DNA of 64,000 nucleotides from JALZVT01 sp964519335 (GTDB taxonomy: Bacteria; Pseudomonadota; Gammaproteobacteria; Pseudomonadales; Azotimanducaceae). Shown piece by piece: positions 41,828 to 48,800 of the stretch (position 1 is the first letter of the stretch; each line of letters starts with the position of its first letter). The stretch lies in the NCBI GenBank assembly GCA_964519335.1, contig CAZFIA010000001.1:36900-100899 (forward strand), in the 5' to 3' direction. The translations under genes and the position numbers were made by a program. Under the pieces are notes generated by a model, which was given only the letters and a program-made list of their open reading frames with translations, was not told the DNA's origin and made no database searches.

Positions 41828-43777
41828 TTGAATGATATGGGAAAAAACCTGCTGGTATGGCTGGTAATTGCGGTAGTTTTGTTGACGGTTTTCCAGAACT
41901 TCAGCGTGAAAAAAGAGCCCGATACGCTCAGTTACTCCGAGTTTCTGGGCGAAGTGCGATCTGAACGAATTTCAGCCGTTGAGATCGAGCCGAACCTCAT
42001 CATCGGCGAGCGCAAGGGTGGCGAGCGGTTCCAGGTCGTTCGGCCGCCGGCGTTGCCAGATAACAAGTTGATTGACGATCTGTACAATTCAAATGTGCAG
42101 ATTAAAGGCAAACTCCCCGAGGAGCCGAGCCTTCTAACCCAACTCCTGATCGCCAGCTTCCCAATTCTCATTATTATCGCGGTCTTCATGCTGTTTATGC
42201 GGCAGATGCAGGGCGGCGGTGGCGGCCGCGGCGGGCCGATGGCATTCGGCAAGTCGAAAGCCCGGTTGCTTTCAGAAGATCAAATTAAGACCACCTTTGC
42301 TGACGTTGCTGGCGTCGATGAGGCAAAAGAAGACGTTCAGGAGCTCGTTGAATTCCTGCGCGATCCGTCGAAGTTCCAGCGCCTTGGCGGACGAATCCCG
42401 CGCGGCATTCTGATGTCTGGTCAACCCGGTACGGGTAAAACGCTGCTTGCCAAGGCGATAGCCGGTGAGGCCAAGGTACCTTTCTTCTCTATTTCTGGTT
42501 CTGATTTTGTCGAGATGTTTGTGGGTGTTGGCGCATCCCGCGTCCGCGACATGTTTGAGCAAGCCAAAAAGCAGGCCCCCTGCATTATCTTTATCGACGA
42601 GATTGATGCAGTAGGTCGGCATCGTGGTGCAGGCCTTGGCGGCGGGCACGACGAACGCGAACAAACTCTTAACCAGTTACTTGTAGAGATGGATGGCTTT
42701 GAGGCCAACGACGGCATCATTGTAATCGCCGCAACCAACCGACCAGACGTGCTCGACCCTGCGCTATTGCGCCCTGGTCGTTTTGACCGTCAGGTGGTTG
42801 TTGGTTTACCCGACATCCGGGGTCGCGAACAAATCTTGAAAGTGCACATGCGCAAAGTGCCTATGGGCGACGACGTAGATGCCAGCATTATTGCTCGCGG
42901 GACGCCCGGATTCTCTGGCGCAGACCTTGCGAATATCGTAAACGAAGCCGCTCTGTTCGCCGCGCGAGCCAACAAGCGCCTGGTTGAGATGGAAGAGTTT
43001 GAGAAGGCAAAAGACAAGATCATGATGGGCGCCGAGCGCAAATCGATGGTGATGTCCGAAAAGGAAAAGCGCAATACCGCCTATCACGAAGCTGGCCACG
43101 CCATTGTGGGTCGGTTAATGCCGGATCACGACCCGGTGTACAAAGTCACCATTATTCCGCGTGGCCGGGCGTTGGGTCTCACCATGTATCTGCCGGAAGA
43201 CGATCGCTACAGCTACAGCCGTGAACACATTATTGGTCGTATCTGTTCAGCGTTTGGCGGTCGCATCGCCGAAGAAATTATTCTGGGCAAAGATGGTGTT
43301 ACTACGGGCGCATCTAACGACATCAAGCAGGCGACGCAGCTTGCGCGAAATATGGTTACCAAATGGGGCTTGTCTGAAGACCTCGGACCGCTGCTTTATG
43401 ATGAAGACGAGGGTGAACCTTTCCTCGGAATGTCAGCAGGCTCTAAGGCGCTGAGTGTTTCAAATCAGACGGCGGCCAAAATTGATGCCGAAGTGCGCAG
43501 CATTATCGATGAATGCTACAACACGGCCGAAAAAATACTGCATGACAACCTCGACAAGCTGCATTCGATGAGTGATGCGCTCATGGAATACGAGACGCTT
43601 AACTCGAGCCAACTCGATGACATTATGGCCGGCGCGAAGCCGCGTGCTCCGGAAGACAGCGGCGGTGATTTTGGTGGCCCATCTGTAGGTGGATCTTCCA
43701 CCGACGACGCGGACAGTGAAGAGGGTAAGCCCGATTCTGGTCCAGGACCCATCGGTGGTCCAGCGGAAGAAACCTGA
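41828..43777 (+). CDS. ftsH: ATP-dependent zinc metalloprotease FtsH
   Basis: The 649-aa protein has an N-terminal TM helix (LLVWLVIAVVLLTVFQNF), a periplasmic domain, a second TM (TQLLIASFPILIIIAVFMLF), an AAA domain with Walker A GQPGTGKT and Walker B IIFIDEIDAVG, the second region of homology (NRPDVLDPALLRPGRFDRQV), and the zinc motif HEAGH. It degrades membrane proteins and regulators such as sigma-32 and LpxC. The TTG at 41828 lies 7 bp after GAGGAAA, so it was kept; an ATG three codons downstream is the alternative. The C-terminus has a Ser/Asp/Gly-rich tail. Confidence 0.96.
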   Translation: MNDMGKNLLVWLVIAVVLLTVFQNFSVKKEPDTLSYSEFLGEVRSERISAVEIEPNLIIGERKGGERFQVVRPPALPDNKLIDDLYNSNVQIKGKLPEEPSLLTQLLIASFPILIIIAVFMLFMRQMQGGGGGRGGPMAFGKSKARLLSEDQIKTTFADVAGVDEAKEDVQELVEFLRDPSKFQRLGGRIPRGILMSGQPGTGKTLLAKAIAGEAKVPFFSISGSDFVEMFVGVGASRVRDMFEQAKKQAPCIIFIDEIDAVGRHRGAGLGGGHDEREQTLNQLLVEMDGFEANDGIIVIAATNRPDVLDPALLRPGRFDRQVVVGLPDIRGREQILKVHMRKVPMGDDVDASIIARGTPGFSGADLANIVNEAALFAARANKRLVEMEEFEKAKDKIMMGAERKSMVMSEKEKRNTAYHEAGHAIVGRLMPDHDPVYKVTIIPRGRALGLTMYLPEDDRYSYSREHIIGRICSAFGGRIAEEIILGKDGVTTGASNDIKQATQLARNMVTKWGLSEDLGPLLYDEDEGEPFLGMSAGSKALSVSNQTAAKIDAEVRSIIDECYNTAEKILHDNLDKLHSMSDALMEYETLNSSQLDDIMAGAKPRAPEDSGGDFGGPSVGGSSTDDADSEEGKPDSGPGPIGGPAEET

Positions 43778-43799
43778 GAACACCTTAACTCTGGGCTGT

Positions 43800-44259
43800 G
43801 TGCACGTTTCTTGCACGCAGTTCTTGCATAGAGGCCCACGGGAAGACAGGTGTGTGATGCCTGTCGTTGAAGCCTTCGGCAGGCTCGATACGATTGTTGG
43901 TGTCGATACCAGTAGTTTCTGGTCGCCTACCGGGGTAACCCCGGGTGGACGGTCGACATTGTGATCGAGAGCGATGCGGCGGTTTGCCTCACGCTTGGGC
44001 TAAAGCCTTTGCTGAGACAACCTCGTACGATGCAAGAGCAACCGTTCTACAGGGACGTGCCTCTTAAAGAGTTAAGAAGGTACGAGAGTTCCTGGCAGAC
44101 CGGGTGCGGAGGTGTCGAGCAGCGGGGATTGTCCACGGGTGTATCGCACTCAGCCCAGAGTTTGGGTTGGAAAAGACTCTCGATCACAAACTCAAATTGT
44201 TGCAACGATTGTGTGAACAGGGCGTTGCTGGGCAGGCACACAGGGCTTGTTCGGTATAG
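43800..44259 (+). pseudogene. folP: Degenerate dihydropteroate synthase (folP) remnant
   Basis: Three fragments of FolP are read in three different frames and in the right order. Frame of 43857: VMPVVEAFGRLDTIVGVDTS. Frame of 43961: ESDAAVCLTLGLKPLLRQPR followed by TMQEQPFYRDV. Frame of 44077: KVREFLADRVRRCRAAGIV and, further on, SPEFGLEKTLDHKLKLLQRL up to a TAG at 44257–44259. These match the FolP blocks around VxPVVEA…VDTS, PxTMQxxPxYxDV and DPGFGFGKTLEHN. The last block has lost the invariant Asp and Gly residues (SPEFGLEK). The N-terminal NVTPDSFSDGG part and the SRKS C-terminus are missing. Position between ftsH and glmM is that of folP in relatives. Dihydropteroate synthase makes the folate precursor; this copy cannot be functional. 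Confidence 0.82.
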
Positions 44260-44284
44260 GCTCAAGCCGAAGTGGGAAAAACTT

Positions 44285-45664
44285 ATGACTAGCCAACGCA
44301 AATACTTTGGTACCGACGGCGTACGGGGCCCTGTAGGCAAACCGCCTATTACACCTGAATTTTGTTTGCGCCTCGGGTGGGCTGTAGGCCGAGTCTTTTC
44401 CGGCAGCGGTAAAGGCAAGGTACTCATCGGTAAAGATACGCGTATCTCGGGCTATATGATTGAGTCGGTGCTCGAAGCTGGACTGTCTTCTGCTGGTGCC
44501 GATGTGTCTCTGTTGGGCCCTATGCCAACACCTGCGGTTGCTTACCTGACACGCACCTTACGCGCAGATGCTGGCATCGTTATTTCTGCCTCGCACAATC
44601 CTTACTATGACAACGGCATTAAATTTTTTGATGGCTCTGGAAACAAGTTGCCTGATGAAACGGAACTTGCGATAGAAGCTGAGCTTGATCGCGAGATGAA
44701 GTGTGTTTCGTCTGACCAGTTGGGTCGGGCCGAACGAATGGAAGATGCTCGCGGTCGCTACATAGAATTTTGTAAAGCCACGATCGATCGCAGCGTGCGC
44801 CTGAAAGGCCTGCGGGTTGTACTTGATTGTGCTCACGGCGCTACCTACGACGTTGCACCTGGCGTTTTTGAAGAACTGGGTGCTGACGTTTTTACCATTG
44901 GCAACGAACCCGATGGCCGCAATATTAACGATGGTGTTGGCTCGACCGCACCAGAGACGCTGGCGGCAAAAGTGCTTGAGCTGCGGGCTGACATCGGCAT
45001 TGCATTCGATGGCGATGGCGACCGTGTTGCCATGGTCGATCACACAGGCCAGATCGTAGATGGCGATGAATTGCTGTTTATTATTGCTACCCACCGCGCC
45101 GACACCAAATCGCTTGATGGCGGTGTTGTTGGCACCGTGATGAGTAATCTGGGCGTAGAGCAGGCCTTCAAAGCCAGAGACATTCCTTTTGTGCGTGCAG
45201 CCGTAGGCGATCGCTATGTTAAAGAAGCTCTTTCCAGCCGCGGCTGGAAGTTGGGTGGTGAAAGCTCTGGGCACATCATTTGCCTCGATGTGGGCACTAC
45301 GGGTGATGGCATCGTTGCCGCGCTGCAGGTCCTGCTGCCCATGATTCAAAGCGGGCGGAGTCTTGCCGATCTCAAATCTGGCATGAACAAGATGCCTCAG
45401 GTAATGAAAAACGTTTCGGTCCCTTCCCCTAAAGAAGTGGCTGCATGTGACGACGTTTTGGCTGCGGTTCGCTCTGTCGAATCTGAAATGGGTGAGCGCG
45501 GCCGAGTGCTGCTGCGTCCCTCCGGTACTGAGCCCGTGGTACGGGTGATGGTAGAGGGCGAAGACCTCCACGAAGTCGCCACCTATACCGACCGCCTGGT
45601 TGAGGACGTAGAGTCTGCTGCGCGTCGGCGGGGTCCAGCCGCGGTATCCGCCGCGGCCGATTAA
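44285..45664 (+). CDS. glmM: Phosphoglucosamine mutase
   Basis: The ATG at 44285 gives a 459-aa protein beginning MTSQRKYFGTDGVRGPVGKP; an upstream extension to 43961 belongs to the folP remnant and is excluded. The phosphoserine loop is GIVISASHNPYYDNG, with Ser103 (E. coli Ser102). The metal-binding loop is IAFDGDGDRVAMVD, the sugar loop is GGESSGHIICLD and the phosphate loop is RPSGTEPVVRVMVE. It converts glucosamine-6-phosphate to glucosamine-1-phosphate for peptidoglycan and LPS. It heads the glmM–tpiA–secG block. Confidence 0.96.
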   Translation: MTSQRKYFGTDGVRGPVGKPPITPEFCLRLGWAVGRVFSGSGKGKVLIGKDTRISGYMIESVLEAGLSSAGADVSLLGPMPTPAVAYLTRTLRADAGIVISASHNPYYDNGIKFFDGSGNKLPDETELAIEAELDREMKCVSSDQLGRAERMEDARGRYIEFCKATIDRSVRLKGLRVVLDCAHGATYDVAPGVFEELGADVFTIGNEPDGRNINDGVGSTAPETLAAKVLELRADIGIAFDGDGDRVAMVDHTGQIVDGDELLFIIATHRADTKSLDGGVVGTVMSNLGVEQAFKARDIPFVRAAVGDRYVKEALSSRGWKLGGESSGHIICLDVGTTGDGIVAALQVLLPMIQSGRSLADLKSGMNKMPQVMKNVSVPSPKEVAACDDVLAAVRSVESEMGERGRVLLRPSGTEPVVRVMVEGEDLHEVATYTDRLVEDVESAARRRGPAAVSAAAD

Positions 45665-45775
45665 GTATTGATCGCCGTCGGTGCGGTATCCTCCGCCCAA
45701 TAGGTCTTCACTTCCTGCGGTGTCCCGAGTCCACTAAACTCGGGGCAACCTCCAGCCCCTTCGCAGGTACACCCC

Positions 45776-46537
45776 ATGTCCGAGTCTTCGCGCCACACTA
45801 CAATTGCTGGCAACTGGAAAATGAACGGCTCAACCGCGTTCATAAAAGAATTTGCCGCAGATCTAACCCGCGAACTCGAAAGCCCGGTTAAACCTGAACT
45901 GCTGATCTTCCCACCCGCACTGCATCTGTCTACTGCTCAGACCCATCTACCCTCGCAGGTTGCAATTGGCGTGCAAAATATTCACGCCGAAGTTAGCGGC
46001 GCCTATACCGGCGAGCTTGCCGCCGAGATGATTGCTGATCTCGGAGTAGGCTGGTGTTTGGTTGGGCACTCCGAACGCCGATCGCTGTTTGGAGAAACCA
46101 ATGCCGATACCGCAGCCAAAGTGGCGGCCGCTGCGCGCGCTGGCTTGTCGCCAGTGCTGTGTCTGGGCGAGACGATTGAGCAGCGTCGTGCCGGACAAGC
46201 GGGTGCTATTGTTCTTGGCCAGCTCGATGACGTGCTCGATACGGTGGGTCTGAATTGGCTTGTGAATGGCATGATTGCGTACGAACCGGTTTGGGCGATT
46301 GGTACTGGCGAAACCGCAACCCCGGATCAAGCGCAAGAGATGCACGCGTTGATCCGGGAATCTCTTGCGGCGAGGGATTCTGATCTGGCGCAATCGACCC
46401 GAATTCTCTACGGCGGCAGCATGACCCCGGAAACGGCAGCAGAGCTTCTGCGAGAAGACGATATCGACGGGGGTTTGGTTGGTGGGGCGTCCCTCAAGGT
46501 CGAAAAATTTGTGGCGATAGCGCGGGCAGTTGGGTAG
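45776..46537 (+). CDS. tpiA: Triosephosphate isomerase
   Basis: The 253-aa TIM-barrel enzyme contains TTIAGNWKMNGS with the catalytic Lys, CLVGHSERRSLFGE with the electrophilic His, and IAYEPVWAIGTGETATPDQA with the catalytic Glu and the flexible loop, then the phosphate-binding LYGGSM and DGGLVGGASL. It interconverts dihydroxyacetone phosphate and glyceraldehyde-3-phosphate. The 111 bp upstream contain a CCCGAGT/ACTCGGG hairpin without T-run. Gene order glmM–tpiA–secG is common in gammaproteobacteria outside the enterics. Confidence 0.97.
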   Translation: MSESSRHTTIAGNWKMNGSTAFIKEFAADLTRELESPVKPELLIFPPALHLSTAQTHLPSQVAIGVQNIHAEVSGAYTGELAAEMIADLGVGWCLVGHSERRSLFGETNADTAAKVAAAARAGLSPVLCLGETIEQRRAGQAGAIVLGQLDDVLDTVGLNWLVNGMIAYEPVWAIGTGETATPDQAQEMHALIRESLAARDSDLAQSTRILYGGSMTPETAAELLREDDIDGGLVGGASLKVEKFVAIARAVG

Positions 46538-46610
46538 TCTGCGGCCCCGTTTCGCTTAGCTGAGGCGTCAAAGTCCTCTGCTCTGAACACGAATCTGTGA
46601 GCGTGAATCT

Positions 46611-47129
46611 GTGAACATTGATCTGAATACCCTGGAGAACATACTCCTGGCGCTGCTGGTAGCAGACGCTATTGCGCTGGCTGTGCTGGTGCTCATTCAG
46701 CAAGGTAAGGGTGCAGACGCGGGAGCGGCCTTTGGCGGCGGCGGTTCTGGCACCGTGTTCGGCAGCGCTGGCTCTGCTTCTTTTCTTGTCAAAATGACAA
46801 CCTGGCTTGCCGTCGGCTTTTTTGTCATCGCTTTTGGTTTGGCCTACACCGCCAAAGAGCGGGCAGGAACGCTGTCGGAGCTTGGAATTCCTCAGGTCAC
46901 AGCGCCATTATCGGGCCTTTCTGACACCGATGCGGGGGATACACCGGATGTGTCCGCTGAGGCTCCGAGCGCTTCCGATAGCGCGCTAGATTCGGTGATT
47001 GATAGCGTTGAAAGTGATCTGCCCTCCGGTGACGGGCTCGATGCAGAGCTACCCGCAGACCTTGAAATTGACGCCTCAGAGTTGACTGACGAGTTGGAAT
47101 CGGTAGATTCCGATATCCCGGACGTTTAG
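46611..47129 (+). CDS. secG: Preprotein translocase subunit SecG with long acidic tail
   Basis: The GTG start at 46611 gives a 172-aa protein. It has two transmembrane helices (NILLALLVADAIALAVLVLI and FLVKMTTWLAVGFFVIAFGL) flanking the conserved loop QQGKGADAGAAFGGGGSGTV, the signature of SecG. SecG assists the SecYE channel during export. The last 85 residues are a low-complexity acidic Asp/Ser/Leu-rich region (for example DSALDSVIDSVESDLPSGDG), making it clearly longer than E. coli SecG (110 aa). The stop codon lies within the leuU promoter. Confidence 0.93.
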   Translation: MNIDLNTLENILLALLVADAIALAVLVLIQQGKGADAGAAFGGGGSGTVFGSAGSASFLVKMTTWLAVGFFVIAFGLAYTAKERAGTLSELGIPQVTAPLSGLSDTDAGDTPDVSAEAPSASDSALDSVIDSVESDLPSGDGLDAELPADLEIDASELTDELESVDSDIPDV

Positions 47130-47152
47130 ACCCCTCAAGTCGACGTTATAAC
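47125..47152 (+). promoter_or_regulatory. Promoter of leuU tRNA
   Basis: TTTAGA (47125–47130) and TATAAC (47147–47152) are separated by 16 bp and followed by a GC-rich discriminator GGGCC, the style of stringently controlled stable-RNA promoters. The -35 element overlaps the secG stop codon. The tRNA begins 40 bp downstream of the -10. Confidence 0.55.
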
Positions 47153-47192
47153 GGGCCATTCTGCGGCCGGCGTACGGCCCGCAACGCTTCTT

Positions 47193-47279
47193 GCCGAAGT
47201 GGTGGAATTGGTAGACACGCTACCTTGAGGGGGTAGTGCTCTTACGGGCGTGCGAGTTCGAGTCTCGCCTTCGGCACCA
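47193..47279 (+). tRNA. leuU: tRNA-Leu (anticodon GAG)
   Basis: An 87-nt class II tRNA with acceptor stem GCCGAAG/CTTCGGC, D-arm TGGTGGAATTGGTAGACACG, anticodon stem-loop CTACC-TTGAGGG-GGTAG (anticodon GAG), a long variable arm, T-arm GCGAGTTCGAGTCTCGC and encoded CCA. The position after secG and before the initiator tRNA and rimP is the same as E. coli leuU. Confidence 0.97.
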
Positions 47280-47312
47280 TAACTTTCTTGATTTTCGTTT
47301 CGGCGTCGTGGT

Positions 47313-47398
47313 GGGTGGCTGAGGCTGGGGTATGCCCGCCGGAACTGCCGGAGGACCGGCTTTATGTTCCTCTGGGCATACCCCAGCCTCAGCCACCC
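47313..47398. repeat. Palindromic element A between leuU and metY
   Basis: Perfect 25-bp arms (47313–47337 and 47374–47398; left arm begins GGGTGGCTGAGGCTGGGG) enclose a 36-nt core on the + strand: GCCGGAACT, an inner hairpin GCCGG-AGGA-CCGGC, then TTTATGTTCCTCT. GGAAC and GTTCC can pair as a second nested stem. The core matches that of element B in inverse orientation; the arms do not. Confidence 0.92.
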
Positions 47399-47401
47399 CC
47401 C

Positions 47402-47450
47402 CAGGCCCCAATCGATGAGCCAGATGGAAAGTGTGGGGCCTGCGCTTTTT
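47402..47450 (+). terminator. Terminator hairpin downstream of leuU and element A
   Basis: CAGGCCCCA (47402–47410) pairs with TGGGGCCTG (47434–47442) across a 23-nt loop, followed by CGCTTTTT. It probably ends the leuU transcript. Confidence 0.6.
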
Positions 47451-47575
47451 AGGTTTTGGTGTGCGCTTGGTTGGTGGGGTTTACGGGTGTTTAGTTGGGG
47501 TTCCTCAGTGGGGACTGGGGAGGACTTACTTTTGGGTTTGTCGACGAAGGTGGAAGCGCCTTCCAAATCTCCGCC

Positions 47576-47780
47576 GAAGGGGGGCAATGGTTTGCTGGGC
47601 TGCGGGCGTTGCGCTTGGTGGATTTTGAGGTGGGTTCAGATGGGTTGGGGGTGCCCAGAGGAACGTAAAGCGGGGCCTCCCCGCAGTTCCGGCGGGCACC
47701 CCCAACCCATCTGAACCCACCTCAAAATCCCGGAAAACCCTAAAAACCCGCAGCCCAGCGAACTATTGCCTCCCCCCTTC
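47576..47780. repeat. Palindromic element B (205-bp foldback) upstream of metY
   Basis: Perfect 37-bp inner arms (47620–47656 and 47694–47730; left arm starts GGATTTTGAGGTGGGTTC) surround a 37-nt core that on the reverse strand reads GCCGGAACT, hairpin GCGGGG-AGG-CCCCGC, TTTACGTTCCTCT. Further out, 47576–47606 and 47747–47780 form a second imperfect arm pair sharing GCTGGGCTGCGGG. The whole unit is a 205-bp foldback. The right outer arm contains the -35 hexamer of metY. Confidence 0.9.
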
Positions 47781-47793
47781 ATAGCTGTATACT
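47766..47793 (+). promoter_or_regulatory. Promoter of metY / rimP operon
   Basis: TTGCCT (47766–47771), 16 bp, TATACT (47788–47793), then a GC-rich CCGCC discriminator, 13 bp before the tRNA. The -35 is inside the outer arm of palindromic element B. Confidence 0.6.
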
Positions 47794-47806
47794 CCGCCTT
47801 CGCTGA

Positions 47807-47883
<77 letters not shown>

Positions 47884-48251
47884 AGTTCTTAAAGGTCCCT
47901 GACTCACGGAGAGAGGGGCTTCTTGAAGGACGTGTTTAGATGGTTTGGGCCATGCTTTTTAGGCCTTAATCGTCGCTGACAACATAAACGTGATGTCGGA
48001 CGCGGTCCTTGGCCGTTGGACCACTCACGTCGAAATGCGTTGTAGCAAACGTGTTTTGGGTGGCTCACCGCATCGGTAGGGCGCCCGCTATTGACTGGGG
48101 TAAGCGCCCGGTTTTTTGGAGAGAAATCCAGTCTGGGGCATTAGTTTTGCCGCCGATGTAAAAGCGCACTGTGCGAATTTTTCGCGCGGTGCTTTTCTGA
48201 CTTTGAAGTTTAGAGCTTGTTTGGATTTTTTGATTTTGGAGAAGGGATAGT
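47884..48251 (+). promoter_or_regulatory. Untranslated leader between metY and rimP
   Basis: This 368-bp stretch holds no gene. It contains a candidate attenuator: GGGCGC (48079–48084) and GCGCCC (48104–48109) with a 19-nt loop, followed by GGTTTTTT (T-run 48112–48117). Near 48165 there is a second small hairpin (CGCAC-T-GTGCG). The final GAGAAGGGA (48239–48247) is the rimP ribosome-binding site. In E. coli the corresponding leader is the site of NusA-linked feedback; the hairpin would fit such control, by inference. Confidence 0.55.
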
Positions 48252-48800
48252 TTGAATCGCCGCGAGCGACAAATCGAAGAACTTGTTGAGCCCGCAGTGC
48301 TGGCGATTGGCTGCCGTGTTTGGGGCGTGAGCTATTTGTCTCAGGGCAAGCATTCAGTATTGCGAATCTACATTGAGCGTCCGACTGACTCGGTTATCGA
48401 AGCCGAAGAATCACAGGCCGGCGTTACTATTGACGATTGCGAAAAAGTGTCGCGTCAGGTGGGTGAGTTACTCGATATCGAAGAGACGATAAACGGCGAA
48501 TACACGCTTGAGGTTAGTTCGCCGGGTCTCGATCGCGAGCTGTTTCGAACGGAGCAATATTCGCAGGTGGTGGGTGAACAGCTGGACGTACGGCTGAACT
48601 ACCCGTTTGAAGGAAGAAAGAAATTTGTTGGTCACCTTGTTGGCGTAGAAGACAACGAAGCGATCATTCAGATCGATGGGGAGGAATTTTTGCTTCCCAT
48701 TGAAACAATACAGAAGGCACGTGTAGTGCCCACGTTTGATGAGTCGGACTTGCGATCCAAGAAGGGAAAAGCAAGTCGCCAACCGGAAAAAAGCGCATGA
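48252..48800 (+). CDS. rimP: Ribosome maturation factor RimP
   Basis: The 182-aa protein starts at a TTG (48252), 4 bp after the strong GAGAAGGGA. It has the RimP N-terminal alpha/beta domain (IEELVEPAVLAIGCRVWGVS, YIERPTDSV), the conserved YTLEVSSPGLDRELFRTEQY and the C-terminal SH3-like domain. It assists 30S maturation. The C-terminus extends by a Lys-rich tail (SKKGKASRQPEKSA-like). Its TGA overlaps the nusA ATG. Confidence 0.95.
   Translation: MNRRERQIEELVEPAVLAIGCRVWGVSYLSQGKHSVLRIYIERPTDSVIEAEESQAGVTIDDCEKVSRQVGELLDIEETINGEYTLEVSSPGLDRELFRTEQYSQVVGEQLDVRLNYPFEGRKKFVGHLVGVEDNEAIIQIDGEEFLLPIETIQKARVVPTFDESDLRSKKGKASRQPEKSA

Noticed and set aside
43961..44284. N-terminal extension of GlmM by 108 residues
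   Set aside because: The extension consists of folP remnant in a fortuitously continuous frame; family length and N-terminus fit the ATG at 44285.
44558..45700. 380-aa minus-strand ORF opposite glmM
   Set aside because: Antisense shadow of a well-conserved enzyme gene; no recognisable domain.
47135..47714. Long ORFs on both strands between and over the tRNA genes
   Set aside because: They read through tRNA-Leu and palindromic elements A and B; the mirrored phrases in both frames come from inverted repeats, not from protein selection.
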